A stretch of 64,000 nucleotides of DNA, taken from DASYLJ01 sp964432595 (lineage in GTDB: Bacteria > Desulfobacterota > Binatia > DP-6). A program made the translations under genes and the position numbers. The stretch is taken from positions 62,001 through 126,000 of the forward strand of contig CAYSOF010000014.1 in the NCBI GenBank assembly GCA_964432595.1, given 5' to 3'. Below are positions 17,305 to 26,575 of this stretch, one piece after another (the stretch's first letter is position 1; each line of letters starts with the position of its first letter). Under the pieces are notes generated by a model that was given only the letters and a program-made list of their open reading frames with translations, was not told the origin of the DNA and ran no database searches.

Positions 17305-18318
17305 TCACCGGATCGTCAACCGGACGCCGGCGTCGGTCCGCTCGACGCCGAGCGCGCGGAACCGATCGTGCGTGGCGAGGCACCCTTCCCACAGGCCGCA
17401 CCACGCCGCGAACGCGTGGTCCGACGCGAGCGCAACGTCGCGCAGCGCGCGACCGGCATGCCACTCGACATCGACCGCATCGTCCCGGCGCGTCGCCTCG
17501 GCACGCTCACCCTGCCCCGCCGCCATGGCCACCATGAATGCGCCGAACCCGTCGAGTCCGTCGCCGATGCCGAGCATCGCCTGCAGCTGGCGGTAGTACT
17601 GCCGTCCGATCAGCCGCGCCGCGAGCCGCGCGTGCTCCGCGGCGGATCGGTCCAGCACCGCGAGGCCGTTCGCCATGTACTCGATCGCGTAGCTGCGCTT
17701 CGCCTTCCGCAGCCGCTCCGCCGTCCACTCCGGCGGCAACACCGGCGCCCGGGACGGGTCGAACGGCGGCATCGCCTCGTCGTGCCGGAAGCGCAGGCGC
17801 TCCTCCGGGCCCAGGTCGCGGTCTTCCTCGACGAAGTAGCCGCTGAAGCCGTGCTCCGCCGTCATGTCCTGGCTCGTGCAGACGAATCCCAGCCGCGGAT
17901 TGCGCAGGCTGACGCCGTTCTGCGCGTACCAGCCGCGGAGGAAGCCGTGACTGACGCTCTCCGGCACGCCGCAGATCGCCGTACCCTCGTAGATCCAGCG
18001 CGGATGCGGGAAACGCACCCACGCCTTCCGGTCGTGCTCGACGACCACCTCGACGTCGACGCCGCCGATGCGGTTCGAGAGGTAGTGGTAGCGCGCGCAC
18101 GCCACCGCATGCGGCAGTCCGTCGAGCCCGAGCTTCCCGAAGCTCGCGAGGAACTTCGCCTCGTGCTGGCGACGGAACGTCCGCTGAACCCACGCGCCGA
18201 CGGCCGCCTCGCCGTCGCGGCTCGCCACCGTCAGGATGAGACCCGTGAACCACGCGTGATGCAGGATCGCCGACGCGTCGATCGCGGCGTCGGAGGTCAG
18301 TTCGGCCAGCTGACCCAC
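17305..18318 (-). CDS. Conserved soluble protein of unknown function coupled to the sulfatase
   Basis: About 337 aa. Start GTG 18318 was chosen because GGAGG lies 4 nt upstream and a coding-like frame begins there; it overlaps the sulfatase 3' end by 22 nt. No membrane helix or signal peptide is obvious. Striking conserved-looking blocks are ARYHYLSNRIGGVDVEVVVE, WVRFPHPRWIYEGTAICGVP, GWYAQNGVSLRNPRLGFVC and GFSGYFVEEDR, followed by a helical C-terminal half. I do not recognise the family. The overlap implies coupled translation with the sulfatase and perhaps work on the same substrate. Alternative starts are CTG 18300 or internal GTGs. Confidence 0.6.
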   Translation of the reverse strand: MGQLAELTSDAAIDASAILHHAWFTGLILTVASRDGEAAVGAWVQRTFRRQHEAKFLASFGKLGLDGLPHAVACARYHYLSNRIGGVDVEVVVEHDRKAWVRFPHPRWIYEGTAICGVPESVSHGFLRGWYAQNGVSLRNPRLGFVCTSQDMTAEHGFSGYFVEEDRDLGPEERLRFRHDEAMPPFDPSRAPVLPPEWTAERLRKAKRSYAIEYMANGLAVLDRSAAEHARLAARLIGRQYYRQLQAMLGIGDGLDGFGAFMVAMAAGQGERAEATRRDDAVDVEWHAGRALRDVALASDHAFAAWCGLWEGCLATHDRFRALGVERTDAGVRLTIR

Positions 18319-19940
18319 TCGTCCTCCGCGGTGAACGGGACCCCGAGCGGATGATCGATGGCGGTCGGCCCGTCGATCAGCGACGGCCAGATCGGCGGCA
18401 CCATCTGCGCCTGCAGGCCGTCCAGGATCGCCGTCAGCTCGCGCAGCTTCTCGGGACGCTGGTCGGCCAGGTTCGTGCGCTCCGTCGGATCGTTCACCAT
18501 GTCGAAGAGCCACGTCTTCTCCGGGCGATCGGCGACCTGGAGCTTCCAGCCGCCCGCGAGGACGCCGCGGTAGTGGCCGGAGCGCCAGAACAGCGGACGC
18601 TCGATCGAGCCGCCCTGCGCGAGGCCCACCAGGTCGACGCCGTCGATCACGCGATCCGTCGGCATCGGCGCGCCGGCCGCGGAGGCCGCCGTCGCGAAGA
18701 TGTCGACGTGCGCGACCGGCGTGTCCACGGTCGTCCCCGGCGCCAGCTTCGCGGGCCACTTCACGAAGAACGGCGTGTGCACGCCGCCCTCGAAGAACGT
18801 GAGCTTCCAGCCGCGGTACGGCTTGTTGATGTCCGGGAGCCCGATGTAGTTGGCACCCCCGTTGTCGCTCGTGAAGATCACGATCGTGTTCTCCTCGAGC
18901 CCGTTCGCACGCAGCGCGTCCAGGACGCGGCCGACGCCGCGGTCGAGCGCCCGGATCATCGCGCCGTACACCCGCAGCGTGTGATTCTGGATGTGCGGCA
19001 GCGCGTCGTAGTCGCCGCGCGGCGCCTGCAGCGGCGTGTGCGGCGCATTGAACGCGAGATACATGAAGAACGGACGGTTCTTGTTCGCCTCGATGGCACG
19101 CACCGCCTCGTTCGCGAGGTAGTCGGTCATGTAGGCGTTCGGCGTGAAGCGACGGCCGAAGTTCTTGCGCACCGCGAACGGCAGGTTCGCCCACAGGAAG
19201 CGGTCGATGGGATCGAACTCCTGATGCGACTCGACGCCGCGCGGGTCGTCGCGCGGCAGGAAGAGCGAGCCGCCCGGGAGAAAGCCGAGGAACTCGTCGA
19301 ACCCGCGCTCGTTCGGACGCATCCCCGGCGCCTCGCCGAGGTGCCACTTGCCGAGCATCAGCGTGCGATAGCCGCGCTGCCGCAACAGCTGGGGCATCGT
19401 GATCTCCGACGCCGGGATGCCCAGCTTCGACACGTCGGGCACGTCCGCCTCGCGATCGGCGTGATAGATGGGCGGGTGGAGCGCGTTGCGCTGCATGTAG
19501 GCGATGAGCCGCATGAACGGCTTCGGCGCCGGCGTGAACTCGAAGCCGAAGCGCGTCGGGTAGCGCCCGGTCATGATGGCGGCGCGCGACGGCGCGCACG
19601 TCGCGTTGCCCGCGTAGCCGTTGCGAAACTCGACGCCCTGGCGCGCGATCGCGTCGATGCTCGGCGTCGGCACGCCGCCGTTCGCGACGCCCCCGCCGGC
19701 GAAGGTCAGGTCGTTGTAGCCGAGGTCGTCGGCGACGATGACGACGATGTTCGGCGGCCGTTCGCCCGACGGCGCGACCGACGGCCCCGGCTCCCACGTG
19801 ACGGCGACGTTGTCGTCGATCGGGTCGCGAAAGCGGTCGAGCATGCCCGGCAACGGCAGCAGCAGCGTGTCCGCCCACGTCCACAGGACGACGCCGCCCA
19901 GCACCAGAGCAATCAGCACTCCCAGTGCAAGTTTTCGCAT
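18297..19940 (-). CDS. Membrane-anchored or exported type I sulfatase
   Basis: 547 aa. An N-terminal hydrophobic helix (MRKLALGVLIALVLGGVVLW) acts as signal or anchor. IVVIVADDLGYNDLTF carries the metal-binding aspartates. CAPSRAAIMTGRYP contains the C-x-P-S-R sulfatase signature with Cys115, the residue oxidised to formylglycine. LGKWHLG and FTSDNGG are further active-site motifs. It should hydrolyse sulfate esters in the periplasm. Activity needs a formylglycine-generating or anSME enzyme; the partial gene at the window end may be one. A sulfotransferase gene starts divergently 64 nt away. Confidence 0.93.
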   Translation of the reverse strand: MRKLALGVLIALVLGGVVLWTWADTLLLPLPGMLDRFRDPIDDNVAVTWEPGPSVAPSGERPPNIVVIVADDLGYNDLTFAGGGVANGGVPTPSIDAIARQGVEFRNGYAGNATCAPSRAAIMTGRYPTRFGFEFTPAPKPFMRLIAYMQRNALHPPIYHADREADVPDVSKLGIPASEITMPQLLRQRGYRTLMLGKWHLGEAPGMRPNERGFDEFLGFLPGGSLFLPRDDPRGVESHQEFDPIDRFLWANLPFAVRKNFGRRFTPNAYMTDYLANEAVRAIEANKNRPFFMYLAFNAPHTPLQAPRGDYDALPHIQNHTLRVYGAMIRALDRGVGRVLDALRANGLEENTIVIFTSDNGGANYIGLPDINKPYRGWKLTFFEGGVHTPFFVKWPAKLAPGTTVDTPVAHVDIFATAASAAGAPMPTDRVIDGVDLVGLAQGGSIERPLFWRSGHYRGVLAGGWKLQVADRPEKTWLFDMVNDPTERTNLADQRPEKLRELTAILDGLQAQMVPPIWPSLIDGPTAIDHPLGVPFTAEDEWVSWPN

Positions 19941-20004
19941 GGGCGCTTCATGGCACGGCGATCGTGGAAACGCACGCGCCCGATGGTATGAGGCCCGCAA
20001 GGCA

Positions 20005-21048
20005 ATGCTGGCACTGGACGAGGCCCTCGTCGGCGAGGCGTGCGAGCTGTTCTGCGGCCGCCGCATCCCCGCGTTGATGTCCCGCGTCGCGGCGGCCGTG
20101 CGGAGCCCCTACGAGCTCCCCTATGCCTTCCTCGACGAGGGCTCGCCCCTGGCCTCCGGGGAGGCCGCCGCGGACGCCGGGGGGGACGACGTGGCACCGG
20201 CGGCGCGCCACGTCGAGCTCGCCTATGCCTTGCTCCTGCAGCGCCGTCCGGAGCGCGGGGAGATCGTCGACCAGCACCTGGCCGCGCACCAGTCGATGCG
20301 GTCGCTCCTGGACGTCTTCCTGCTCGGCGCCGAGTACCGCACGCGCCTGGCGTCCCTGATCGCGGTGCTGACCACCGGCGTCCGCCGCGTCTGGCACGTC
20401 CACATCCCGAAGACCGCGGGCACGTCCTTCGCGGAGGCCTTCGCGGATGCCCGCTGGGCCGTCGTCAACGCGATCGACCTCGCCGACCCCGCCTACACCG
20501 CGCGCGACCTTGCCCGCGTCCTGAGCCTCACCCGGCTGCGCCGCGGCGTGCTCTTCACCGGGCATCAGTCCCTGGCGAAGGTCGCCCCGCTGCTGCTGCC
20601 GTTCGACGCATGCGTCGCCTTCCTTCGCCACCCGCTCGATCGCGCGATCTCGTACTTCAACTACATGCTGACGCGGCTCGACGAGGATCCCGAGCGCCGC
20701 GACGCCGACACGCGCGACTTCTTCGCCCGCGGCTTCGACCCGACCAGCTTCGAGCGCACGTACGCCGACGGGCGCATCATGGTGCCGAACGAGCAGTGCG
20801 GCCACCTGGCGCCCGAGCGCACGGCGCGCGCCGCGCTCGAGCACGCGCGTCGGGCGCGCTGCGCGCTGCACGACCATCGCGCCGTCGACGCCGTGCTCGG
20901 CGACCTCCTCGGCGTGACGTCGCCGGCGAAGCACAACGTGTCGCGCCCGGTGCTCGACCGCCGGACGCTTCCCCGCGACGTCGCGCGGCGCGTTCTCACC
21001 GACAACGCCGAGGATTTGGCCCTGCTCGAAGCCGTCACGTCGCTCTGA
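20005..21048 (+). CDS. Sulfotransferase-family protein
   Basis: 347 aa from ATG 20005. WHVHIPKTAGTSF near residue 133 is the 5'-phosphosulfate-binding loop of the Sulfotransfer/HS2ST-like families. VAFLRHPLDRAISYFNYM near 205 is the 3'-phosphate-binding part (R-x-P-x-x-R-x-x-S). FTGHQS lies between. The first 125 residues are helical and unassigned. It would move sulfate from PAPS to an alcohol or sugar hydroxyl. Its placement opposite a sulfatase gene suggests sulfate ester turnover on some shared class of molecule. It converges on the next gene with a 3-nt gap. Confidence 0.8.
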   Translation: MLALDEALVGEACELFCGRRIPALMSRVAAAVRSPYELPYAFLDEGSPLASGEAAADAGGDDVAPAARHVELAYALLLQRRPERGEIVDQHLAAHQSMRSLLDVFLLGAEYRTRLASLIAVLTTGVRRVWHVHIPKTAGTSFAEAFADARWAVVNAIDLADPAYTARDLARVLSLTRLRRGVLFTGHQSLAKVAPLLLPFDACVAFLRHPLDRAISYFNYMLTRLDEDPERRDADTRDFFARGFDPTSFERTYADGRIMVPNEQCGHLAPERTARAALEHARRARCALHDHRAVDAVLGDLLGVTSPAKHNVSRPVLDRRTLPRDVARRVLTDNAEDLALLEAVTSL

Positions 21049-21051
21049 CGT

Positions 21052-22977
21052 CTATGCGAGGTCGAAGTCGGCCAGGTCCGGCGCTTTCGTCCAGTCCCAA
21101 TACTCGACGAGCAGCCACGGCGACGTCGTGACGACGCGCCCCGACGCGTTCTTGTACCAGCTGGTCTCGCCCTCGTGGCTCCACACGAGCGTCCGATGCC
21201 GCTCGTCGAAGCGCTCGTAGTACGCGTCCTGCACGTCCGCGCGGCATTCCATCGTGGCATGCCCGCCACGGATCATCGCCGCGAGGCACCCCATGACGTA
21301 CCGGACCTGGCATTCCGAGTGGAAGATGATGCTGCCGGCGTGCGCCAGGTTGGTGCCGGGGCCGTAGAGGCAGAACAGGTTCGGGAAGCCCGGGACGGTG
21401 ATCCCGAGGTATGCCTTCGGATCGTCGCCCCACTGCTCCCGCAGCGAGACGCCGCCGCGCCCGAGGATCTCCATCGGCCAGAGGTACCTCGTCGCGTGGA
21501 ACCCCGTCGCGAACACGATGACGTCGACGGGATGCTCGCGGCCGTCGGCGCAGCGGACGCCCGCCGGCCCGATCGCCGCGATCGGGTCGGTCACGAGCTC
21601 GACGTTCTCGCGTTTCAGCGCCGCGAGCCAGCTGCCGTTGTCCTGCAGCATGCGCTTGATGAACGGCGGGTAGCCCGGCGTCACCTTCTCCATCAGCGCG
21701 GCGTCGTCGCCCACCTGTTGCGCCATGAACGCGAGGAACATCTCGCGCATCATGTCGTTCGTCGCGTTGACGGCGCGCTCGGGGTGCGGCCACTCGGGAT
21801 CGACGACCAGCGACGGCATGAGGCCGTCGGAACCGGGCCAGAACAGCAGGAAGCGGTACCAGCGTCCGTAGTACGGCACGTGCGACAGCAGCCACTTCTT
21901 CGCCTCGCTGACGCGTGCGTGGTAGCGCGGGTTCGGCACCATCCACGGCGCCGAGCGCTGGAAGACGAGCAACCGGCTCGCCACCTTCGCCACCTCGGGC
22001 ACCAGCTGGAACGCGCTCGCCCCGGTGCCGATCACCGCGACGCGCTTGCCGGTGAGGTCGAGGCCCTCGGGCCAGCGCGCCGAGTGGAACGCCGGACCGC
22101 CGAACGTCTCGATGCCCGGGATCGCCGGCAGCTTCGGGCGGTTCAGCTGGCCGACGGCGCTGATGACGGCGTTGGCCTCGAGCGTCTCCTCCGCACCGTC
22201 GGCGCCACGGACGCGCACGGTCCAGCGGCTCGTCGTCTCGTCGAAGCGCGCGGACACGACCTCGGTGCGGAAGCGGATATTCGGCGCGACGCCGAAGTCG
22301 CGGGCGCACCGCTCGAAGTACGCCTTCAGCTCGTCGCGCCGCGAGAAATGCTCGGGCCAGTCGTGGTTCGGCGCGAACGAGTAGCTGTAGAAGTGGTTCG
22401 CGACGTCCACCCGGCAGCCGGGATAAGCGTTCTCGAGCCACGTGCCGCCGACGCCCGCGTTCTTCTCGACGACGACGTAGGGCACGCCGGCGTCCTCGAG
22501 GCGGATCGCCGCGAGCAGCCCCGACATCCCGGCGCCGATGATCACGACACGGAAGCGCGCGCGCGCCTCCGCCGGTACGCCGTCCCATGCGACGTCGCGG
22601 GCGTCGTGCCCGTCGAGCGCCATCTCCTCGAGCATCATCGGGACGTACCGGGCGGGCACCTCGGTACCGACCATGAAGCTCATCATCTCGCGGATGGTCT
22701 CGGCCGGCGGGGGCGGCGGCAGCGTGCAGCCGCGATCGCGATAGGCGCGGAGCGCGTCGAGCGCCATCGCGCGCACGGCAGCCTTCTCGTCGTCCGACAT
22801 GCCGCCGTCGACGTCGCCCATCACTGTCGCGCCGGGACGGACGCTGCCATGCAGCAGGCTCGTGTCGCCCGTCACGTGGACGAGCGACATCATCAGCGTC
22901 GGGATGCTCGCGTGGCGCAGCGCTTCGGCGATGAAGTCGTCGGACTCGGTGATGGGCTCGTCCGCCGGGCGCAGCAT
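21052..22977 (-). CDS. Baeyer-Villiger-type flavin monooxygenase with N-terminal extension
   Basis: 641 aa. An extension of about 135 residues precedes the FAD site VVIIGAGMSGLLAA, as in 4-hydroxyacetophenone monooxygenase-type enzymes. GVGGTWLENAYPGCRVD, the BVMO fingerprint F-x-G-x-x-x-H-x-x-x-W-P (FGGPAFHSARWP, about 293) and the NADPH site VAVIGTGASAFQ support an FAD/NADPH ketone monooxygenase that forms esters or lactones. VDVIVFATGFHATRYL is typical near the end. Start ATG 22977; no Shine-Dalgarno stands out. Substrate unknown; steroid-like or aryl ketones are possibilities. Confidence 0.9.
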   Translation of the reverse strand: MLRPADEPITESDDFIAEALRHASIPTLMMSLVHVTGDTSLLHGSVRPGATVMGDVDGGMSDDEKAAVRAMALDALRAYRDRGCTLPPPPPAETIREMMSFMVGTEVPARYVPMMLEEMALDGHDARDVAWDGVPAEARARFRVVIIGAGMSGLLAAIRLEDAGVPYVVVEKNAGVGGTWLENAYPGCRVDVANHFYSYSFAPNHDWPEHFSRRDELKAYFERCARDFGVAPNIRFRTEVVSARFDETTSRWTVRVRGADGAEETLEANAVISAVGQLNRPKLPAIPGIETFGGPAFHSARWPEGLDLTGKRVAVIGTGASAFQLVPEVAKVASRLLVFQRSAPWMVPNPRYHARVSEAKKWLLSHVPYYGRWYRFLLFWPGSDGLMPSLVVDPEWPHPERAVNATNDMMREMFLAFMAQQVGDDAALMEKVTPGYPPFIKRMLQDNGSWLAALKRENVELVTDPIAAIGPAGVRCADGREHPVDVIVFATGFHATRYLWPMEILGRGGVSLREQWGDDPKAYLGITVPGFPNLFCLYGPGTNLAHAGSIIFHSECQVRYVMGCLAAMIRGGHATMECRADVQDAYYERFDERHRTLVWSHEGETSWYKNASGRVVTTSPWLLVEYWDWTKAPDLADFDLA

Positions 22978-23006
22978 GCCCCCGAGCCTCTACGACCGAT
23001 CGATTC

Positions 23007-23034
23007 GGGATGCCAGGGGCGGGATGCCAGGGGC
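23007..23034. repeat. 14-bp tandem duplication
   Basis: GGGATGCCAGGGGC occurs twice without interruption (23007-23020, 23021-23034) in the gap between two minus-strand genes. The second copy runs into the left arm of the hairpin at 23030-23061. Confidence 0.85.
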
Positions 23035-23061
23035 GACGCCGTCGTCGGACGGCGTCGCCCC
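23030..23061 (-). terminator. Strong 14-bp hairpin after the copper monooxygenase gene
   Basis: Arms 23030-23043 and 23048-23061 are perfectly complementary (GGGGCGACGCCGTC on the plus strand) with a 4-nt loop. It starts 6 nt past the minus-strand stop codon at 23068. There is no T-run, so it may act by stalling or RNA end protection rather than classic intrinsic termination. Confidence 0.7.
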
Positions 23062-23067
23062 GGTATC

Positions 23068-24984
23068 TCAGGGAAGCCGCGGCAGGTCGGCCTGCCGGAT
23101 GAAGTACCCGAACATGTTGCACATGTCGTCGTCGGCGAGCTCGCCGAAGACGACCGGCATCGGCTCGCCTTCCTGGTACGTCGTCAACGTCTGCTGGAAG
23201 CCCATGTTCAGGCCGCGGCGGAACACGCAGGTGCGCGTCGCGGGATCCCAGCCGCAGGCCTCGCAGCCCTCGGTGCAGCGCTTCGGCGGCTTCGACGGAT
23301 CGCCCTCGACGCCGTTCACGTGCGTGCAGGTCCAGCGCAGGCCCTCGTCCTTGTCGACGAGGAGATACGGCTTCTGGAACTCGAGCACCGGCGCGCGGTC
23401 CCAGGCCGTCGTGTAGTAGATCGTCGAGTCCTCGGCGTTCGGCTGCAGCAGACAGGTCGAGCCCTCGACGCACCCGTTGCGTCCCCGCCAGCAGCGACAG
23501 TCGTCGTCGCGCCCGCACGGGTACTCGGGATTGTTCGAGCAGCTGCCACCGCGGACGATGTCGATCTTGAACTCGCTTCCGCGCTTGTGCATGTGGCCGA
23601 AGAGGTTGAACACCGCGGCGTCCGTGTTGCCGCCGCTCACCAGCCCGCGCGGCCGCCACATGCGGGAGATCGTCCGCGACTGATACGGCTCGACGAAGAG
23701 ATCGCCGGCATTGATCGCGAAGATGCCGTCGAGCAGCGCGATGAACTCGCCGGGCTTGTAGAAATACATGTTCAGCCACGACTCGCCGTAGATGTCCTGC
23801 GCTGGCTGGAACGGGTTCGTGTAGTGCAGGTTCGCGATCAGCACCATGCGCGGGCTGAGCGCCGGGATGCCGACACCCTGCGGGTACACGACGTCGTAGC
23901 GCGTGCCCGCCACCTGGGTGCCACCGATCGGGATGGTGAAGTTGCCGGCGTCGCTCGGGCAGTCCTGCGGGTTCGACGACTCGCACGACGCCGCGCTGCA
24001 CGGGAAGTAGCCGTCGGCCCAGTCGTCCGGGAACTCGCCGAAGTACGCGTAGAGCAGCAGGTGATGGCTGCCTTCGTGCATGCGGTAGGTCTGCTGCTTG
24101 ATGACCGGCAGCTGGCCCGCCGGGTAGCCCATCGACGCGGCGATGCCGGGCCAGTCGATGTTCTTGAAGGCGTAGCAGGTCTCCCACTCGGTGCCGGCGT
24201 TCACGGGCTTCGGCGGGGTGTACATCTGGAGGCCGGTGCCGCTCGCCGGCGGATCGAGCGCGGGCTCGGGCGCCCAGACGAAGTTGCCGGTCTTGAGCGG
24301 CCGGTCGTTGCACGTCTTGCGGGAACGCTTGCCGCCGGCCGGCAGCACGTCGGCGGGCAGACACTCGTCCTCGGTCGCCTTGGCGCCGCGCTTGATCCAC
24401 TGCTCGATCAGCTTGATCGTGCCGTTGGACAGCGGCCGCGCCGCCTGCGGCATGGCGTCGCCCACCGCCTTGCCGCGCAGCTTCTGGATGAGGAAGCTGT
24501 TCTTCGGATCGCCCGGGATGACGAGCGTGGCACCGTTCGCTTCGGGATGCGAGGCGGGACGGTTCACGAGCGACGCGTACGACACCTCTTCGGAGTCGAG
24601 CGCCAGCTCACCCTGGCGGGTGAGCGTCGAGTGACAGGTGGGCAGGGCGCAGCTCTGCGTGAACACCTGCTGGACGGTACGGAACGGGCGGATGCCCTTG
24701 CCGCAGCCGACGGCCGCCTCGCACCGCGCGACCGACGTCTTGCAGGCCTTCGGGAACGAGCCGTCCTTCACGGCTCTGGCGATCACGCGCTTCACGCACT
24801 TCATGTGCTTCGCGGCGCTCGGCGCGCCGGCGCACTCGCACTCGTTGCCGACCTGGGTCTGCATCGCCGTGACGGCGTCGGGGTTCTGGCATTTCGTGGA
24901 CAGGCAGTCCGTCGTGGCTGCCGCCGCCAGCGCGGGCAGCAGCAACGCGACGGCGAACGCCAGCGCCTTCGTCGAGCTTCTCAT
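23068..24984 (-). CDS. Secreted PHM/DBM-like copper type II monooxygenase with Cys-rich and cytochrome-like N-terminal domains
   Basis: 638 aa, signal peptide MRSSTKALAFAVALLLPALAAA. Residues about 25-95 are a six-plus-cysteine domain (CLSTKCQN, CECAG, HMKCVKR, CKTSVARCEAAVGC). Residues 105-180 look like a c-type-cytochrome-related domain with CALPTCHS (CX4CH, not CX2CH) and VIPGDPKNSFL. The C-terminal part has HEGSHHLLLY (about 300), NLHYTNP (about 382) and FGHMHKRG (about 461). These parallel the copper-binding HHM, His and HxH sites of ascorbate-dependent copper monooxygenases. An oxidase or hydroxylase outside the inner membrane is inferred. ATG 24984 overlaps the upstream stop (ATGA). 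Confidence 0.72.
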   Translation of the reverse strand: MRSSTKALAFAVALLLPALAAAATTDCLSTKCQNPDAVTAMQTQVGNECECAGAPSAAKHMKCVKRVIARAVKDGSFPKACKTSVARCEAAVGCGKGIRPFRTVQQVFTQSCALPTCHSTLTRQGELALDSEEVSYASLVNRPASHPEANGATLVIPGDPKNSFLIQKLRGKAVGDAMPQAARPLSNGTIKLIEQWIKRGAKATEDECLPADVLPAGGKRSRKTCNDRPLKTGNFVWAPEPALDPPASGTGLQMYTPPKPVNAGTEWETCYAFKNIDWPGIAASMGYPAGQLPVIKQQTYRMHEGSHHLLLYAYFGEFPDDWADGYFPCSAASCESSNPQDCPSDAGNFTIPIGGTQVAGTRYDVVYPQGVGIPALSPRMVLIANLHYTNPFQPAQDIYGESWLNMYFYKPGEFIALLDGIFAINAGDLFVEPYQSRTISRMWRPRGLVSGGNTDAAVFNLFGHMHKRGSEFKIDIVRGGSCSNNPEYPCGRDDDCRCWRGRNGCVEGSTCLLQPNAEDSTIYYTTAWDRAPVLEFQKPYLLVDKDEGLRWTCTHVNGVEGDPSKPPKRCTEGCEACGWDPATRTCVFRRGLNMGFQQTLTTYQEGEPMPVVFGELADDDMCNMFGYFIRQADLPRLP

Positions 24985-26420
24985 CCGATGGTCCCCCCAC
25001 TCCGGCGCAGCATCGAGAAGAACTCGCGCCGGGTCTGCGGCCCATACCAGCGGAGCGATCGGCCTGCACGCGCGCCTCCCTGCGCCAGCTGGAGCTGGTC
25101 CAGCTTGTCCTCCGGGATCGAGCACCGCTGCGCGCCGCGCTTCACCTTGTAGAGCTTCGCGGCGTTCTCGCCGAGGATACGGCGCTTCGCGCCTTCGGTG
25201 AGCGCCGGGTAGCCGAACTGCTCCTGCATGCTGACGGGGATCTGCAGGTTCTTGAAGGCGTCGATGAGGAACTGCGGCGAGCCCCACCAGACCGAGTCCG
25301 TGCCCCACAGGATGTTCTTCGAGCCGAGCGTCTTCAGGAGCTGCCCGATGAAGTGCGCGCAGCCCTCGGGCCCTTGGCCCAGCAGGATGATCGCGAACGT
25401 ACTGCCGATCTCGGCGTAGCAGCGGCGCCGCTCCTTCGGCGTCAGGCTCTCGAGGATCTGGATGAACTCGCTGTTGCCGGGCTTCCCTTCGGGATGCGTC
25501 GTCCCCTGGAAGTAGCCGGAGTGGTAGGCGCAGAACTTGAGGTTGGGGAAGTCGCGGACGACCTTCGGGAAGTCGGTGGTGCGCACGCTCTCCGGGCTCC
25601 CGGGCGCGAAGACCGCCGGCAGGCCCTTGTGGCAGTTCACCAGCTTGAGCCCGAGTTGCGACGCCCGCTCGAGCATCGGATAGGCGATGGCCTCGTCGTC
25701 GAGCCGCCAACCGTTGTACGAGTAGGTGTAGCACTTGAGGGCGCGGCCCTTGAGCGTCTTCACCTGGTACTCGAGCGTCTCGAGCGACGTGACGGTTCCG
25801 GGCGGCGCCTTCGGGTCGATGATGGCCTGCGACAGCGCGCGCTCCGAGCCGGCGAGCTCGTTGATGAGGTCGCGCGTCTCGGCCATCTTGTCCGGCCCCA
25901 TCGGAAAGCCGAACGGCAGGCCGCTGATCACGCCGACGTCGGTCTCGCTGTTGATGTAGACCTCGCGGATGAAGTTCGTCTGGCCGATGCTCTCCGGGCA
26001 CTCGAGGTTCGGCGACGGGATGAACTCGAGGAAGCAGGTCGCGTCGCCGGGATAGAGCTCCAGATCGACGTGGTGCTGCTGCACGTCGAGCACGAACACC
26101 TTCTTGTCGAGCAGCTCGCGGCCGGCGTCGAGATCGTCGCAGTGGACCTTGCCGACGGGCATCGCGGCGGCGTCGCCGGTCTGGTCGACGCCGTGCAGCT
26201 TGTTCAGGACCATGAAGGCGGTCGCGGTCGCGGCGGCGGTGCGCAGGAACTGGCCACGGCTCATGCCCAGACGGCGAGCGCGGTGCTCGGTTTCTTCGCG
26301 GATCAACTTCGCAGCGAGCTGCTGCTTCGGCGTGGCACCCTCGGGTATCCACTCCATGTTCGAGACGGGCGCCATCGGAAACGGCAGCGTCGCGTCGTCT
26401 CGGTGTGGCGGCTTCGGCAT
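24981..26420 (-). CDS. Amidohydrolase-2-like TIM-barrel protein with Tat-like signal
   Basis: 479 aa; ATG 26420 has GGGAGG 7 nt upstream. An N-terminal lead of about 47 residues precedes RRLGMSRGQFLRTAAATATAF, which resembles a Tat signal although the twin arginine sits apart from SRGQFL. The barrel shows VFVLDVQQHHVDLELYPGD, GRALKCYTYSYNGWRLDD, LVNCHKGLP, FCAYHSGYF and ILWGTDSVWWGSPQF. The H-x-H near the first strand, the following His pair and the late Asp fit metal-dependent decarboxylase/hydrolases. It overlaps the copper monooxygenase gene by 4 nt, so both products probably act in one degradative step series. Confidence 0.75.
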   Translation of the reverse strand: MPKPPHRDDATLPFPMAPVSNMEWIPEGATPKQQLAAKLIREETEHRARRLGMSRGQFLRTAAATATAFMVLNKLHGVDQTGDAAAMPVGKVHCDDLDAGRELLDKKVFVLDVQQHHVDLELYPGDATCFLEFIPSPNLECPESIGQTNFIREVYINSETDVGVISGLPFGFPMGPDKMAETRDLINELAGSERALSQAIIDPKAPPGTVTSLETLEYQVKTLKGRALKCYTYSYNGWRLDDEAIAYPMLERASQLGLKLVNCHKGLPAVFAPGSPESVRTTDFPKVVRDFPNLKFCAYHSGYFQGTTHPEGKPGNSEFIQILESLTPKERRRCYAEIGSTFAIILLGQGPEGCAHFIGQLLKTLGSKNILWGTDSVWWGSPQFLIDAFKNLQIPVSMQEQFGYPALTEGAKRRILGENAAKLYKVKRGAQRCSIPEDKLDQLQLAQGGARAGRSLRWYGPQTRREFFSMLRRSGGTIG

Positions 26421-26575
26421 GATGGCCCTCCCCAGCGGGACTCGATCGTTCCCTAGCGACGTACCACGCGGCCCGCAAAATCGTCGAGCCGTCGCGTGCA
26501 TACGAGGCGACCGATCAGTCACGCGGATCAACCGATGAGCCCCGGGGCCGTCGATGACGCGCAGCGCCGAACGGC

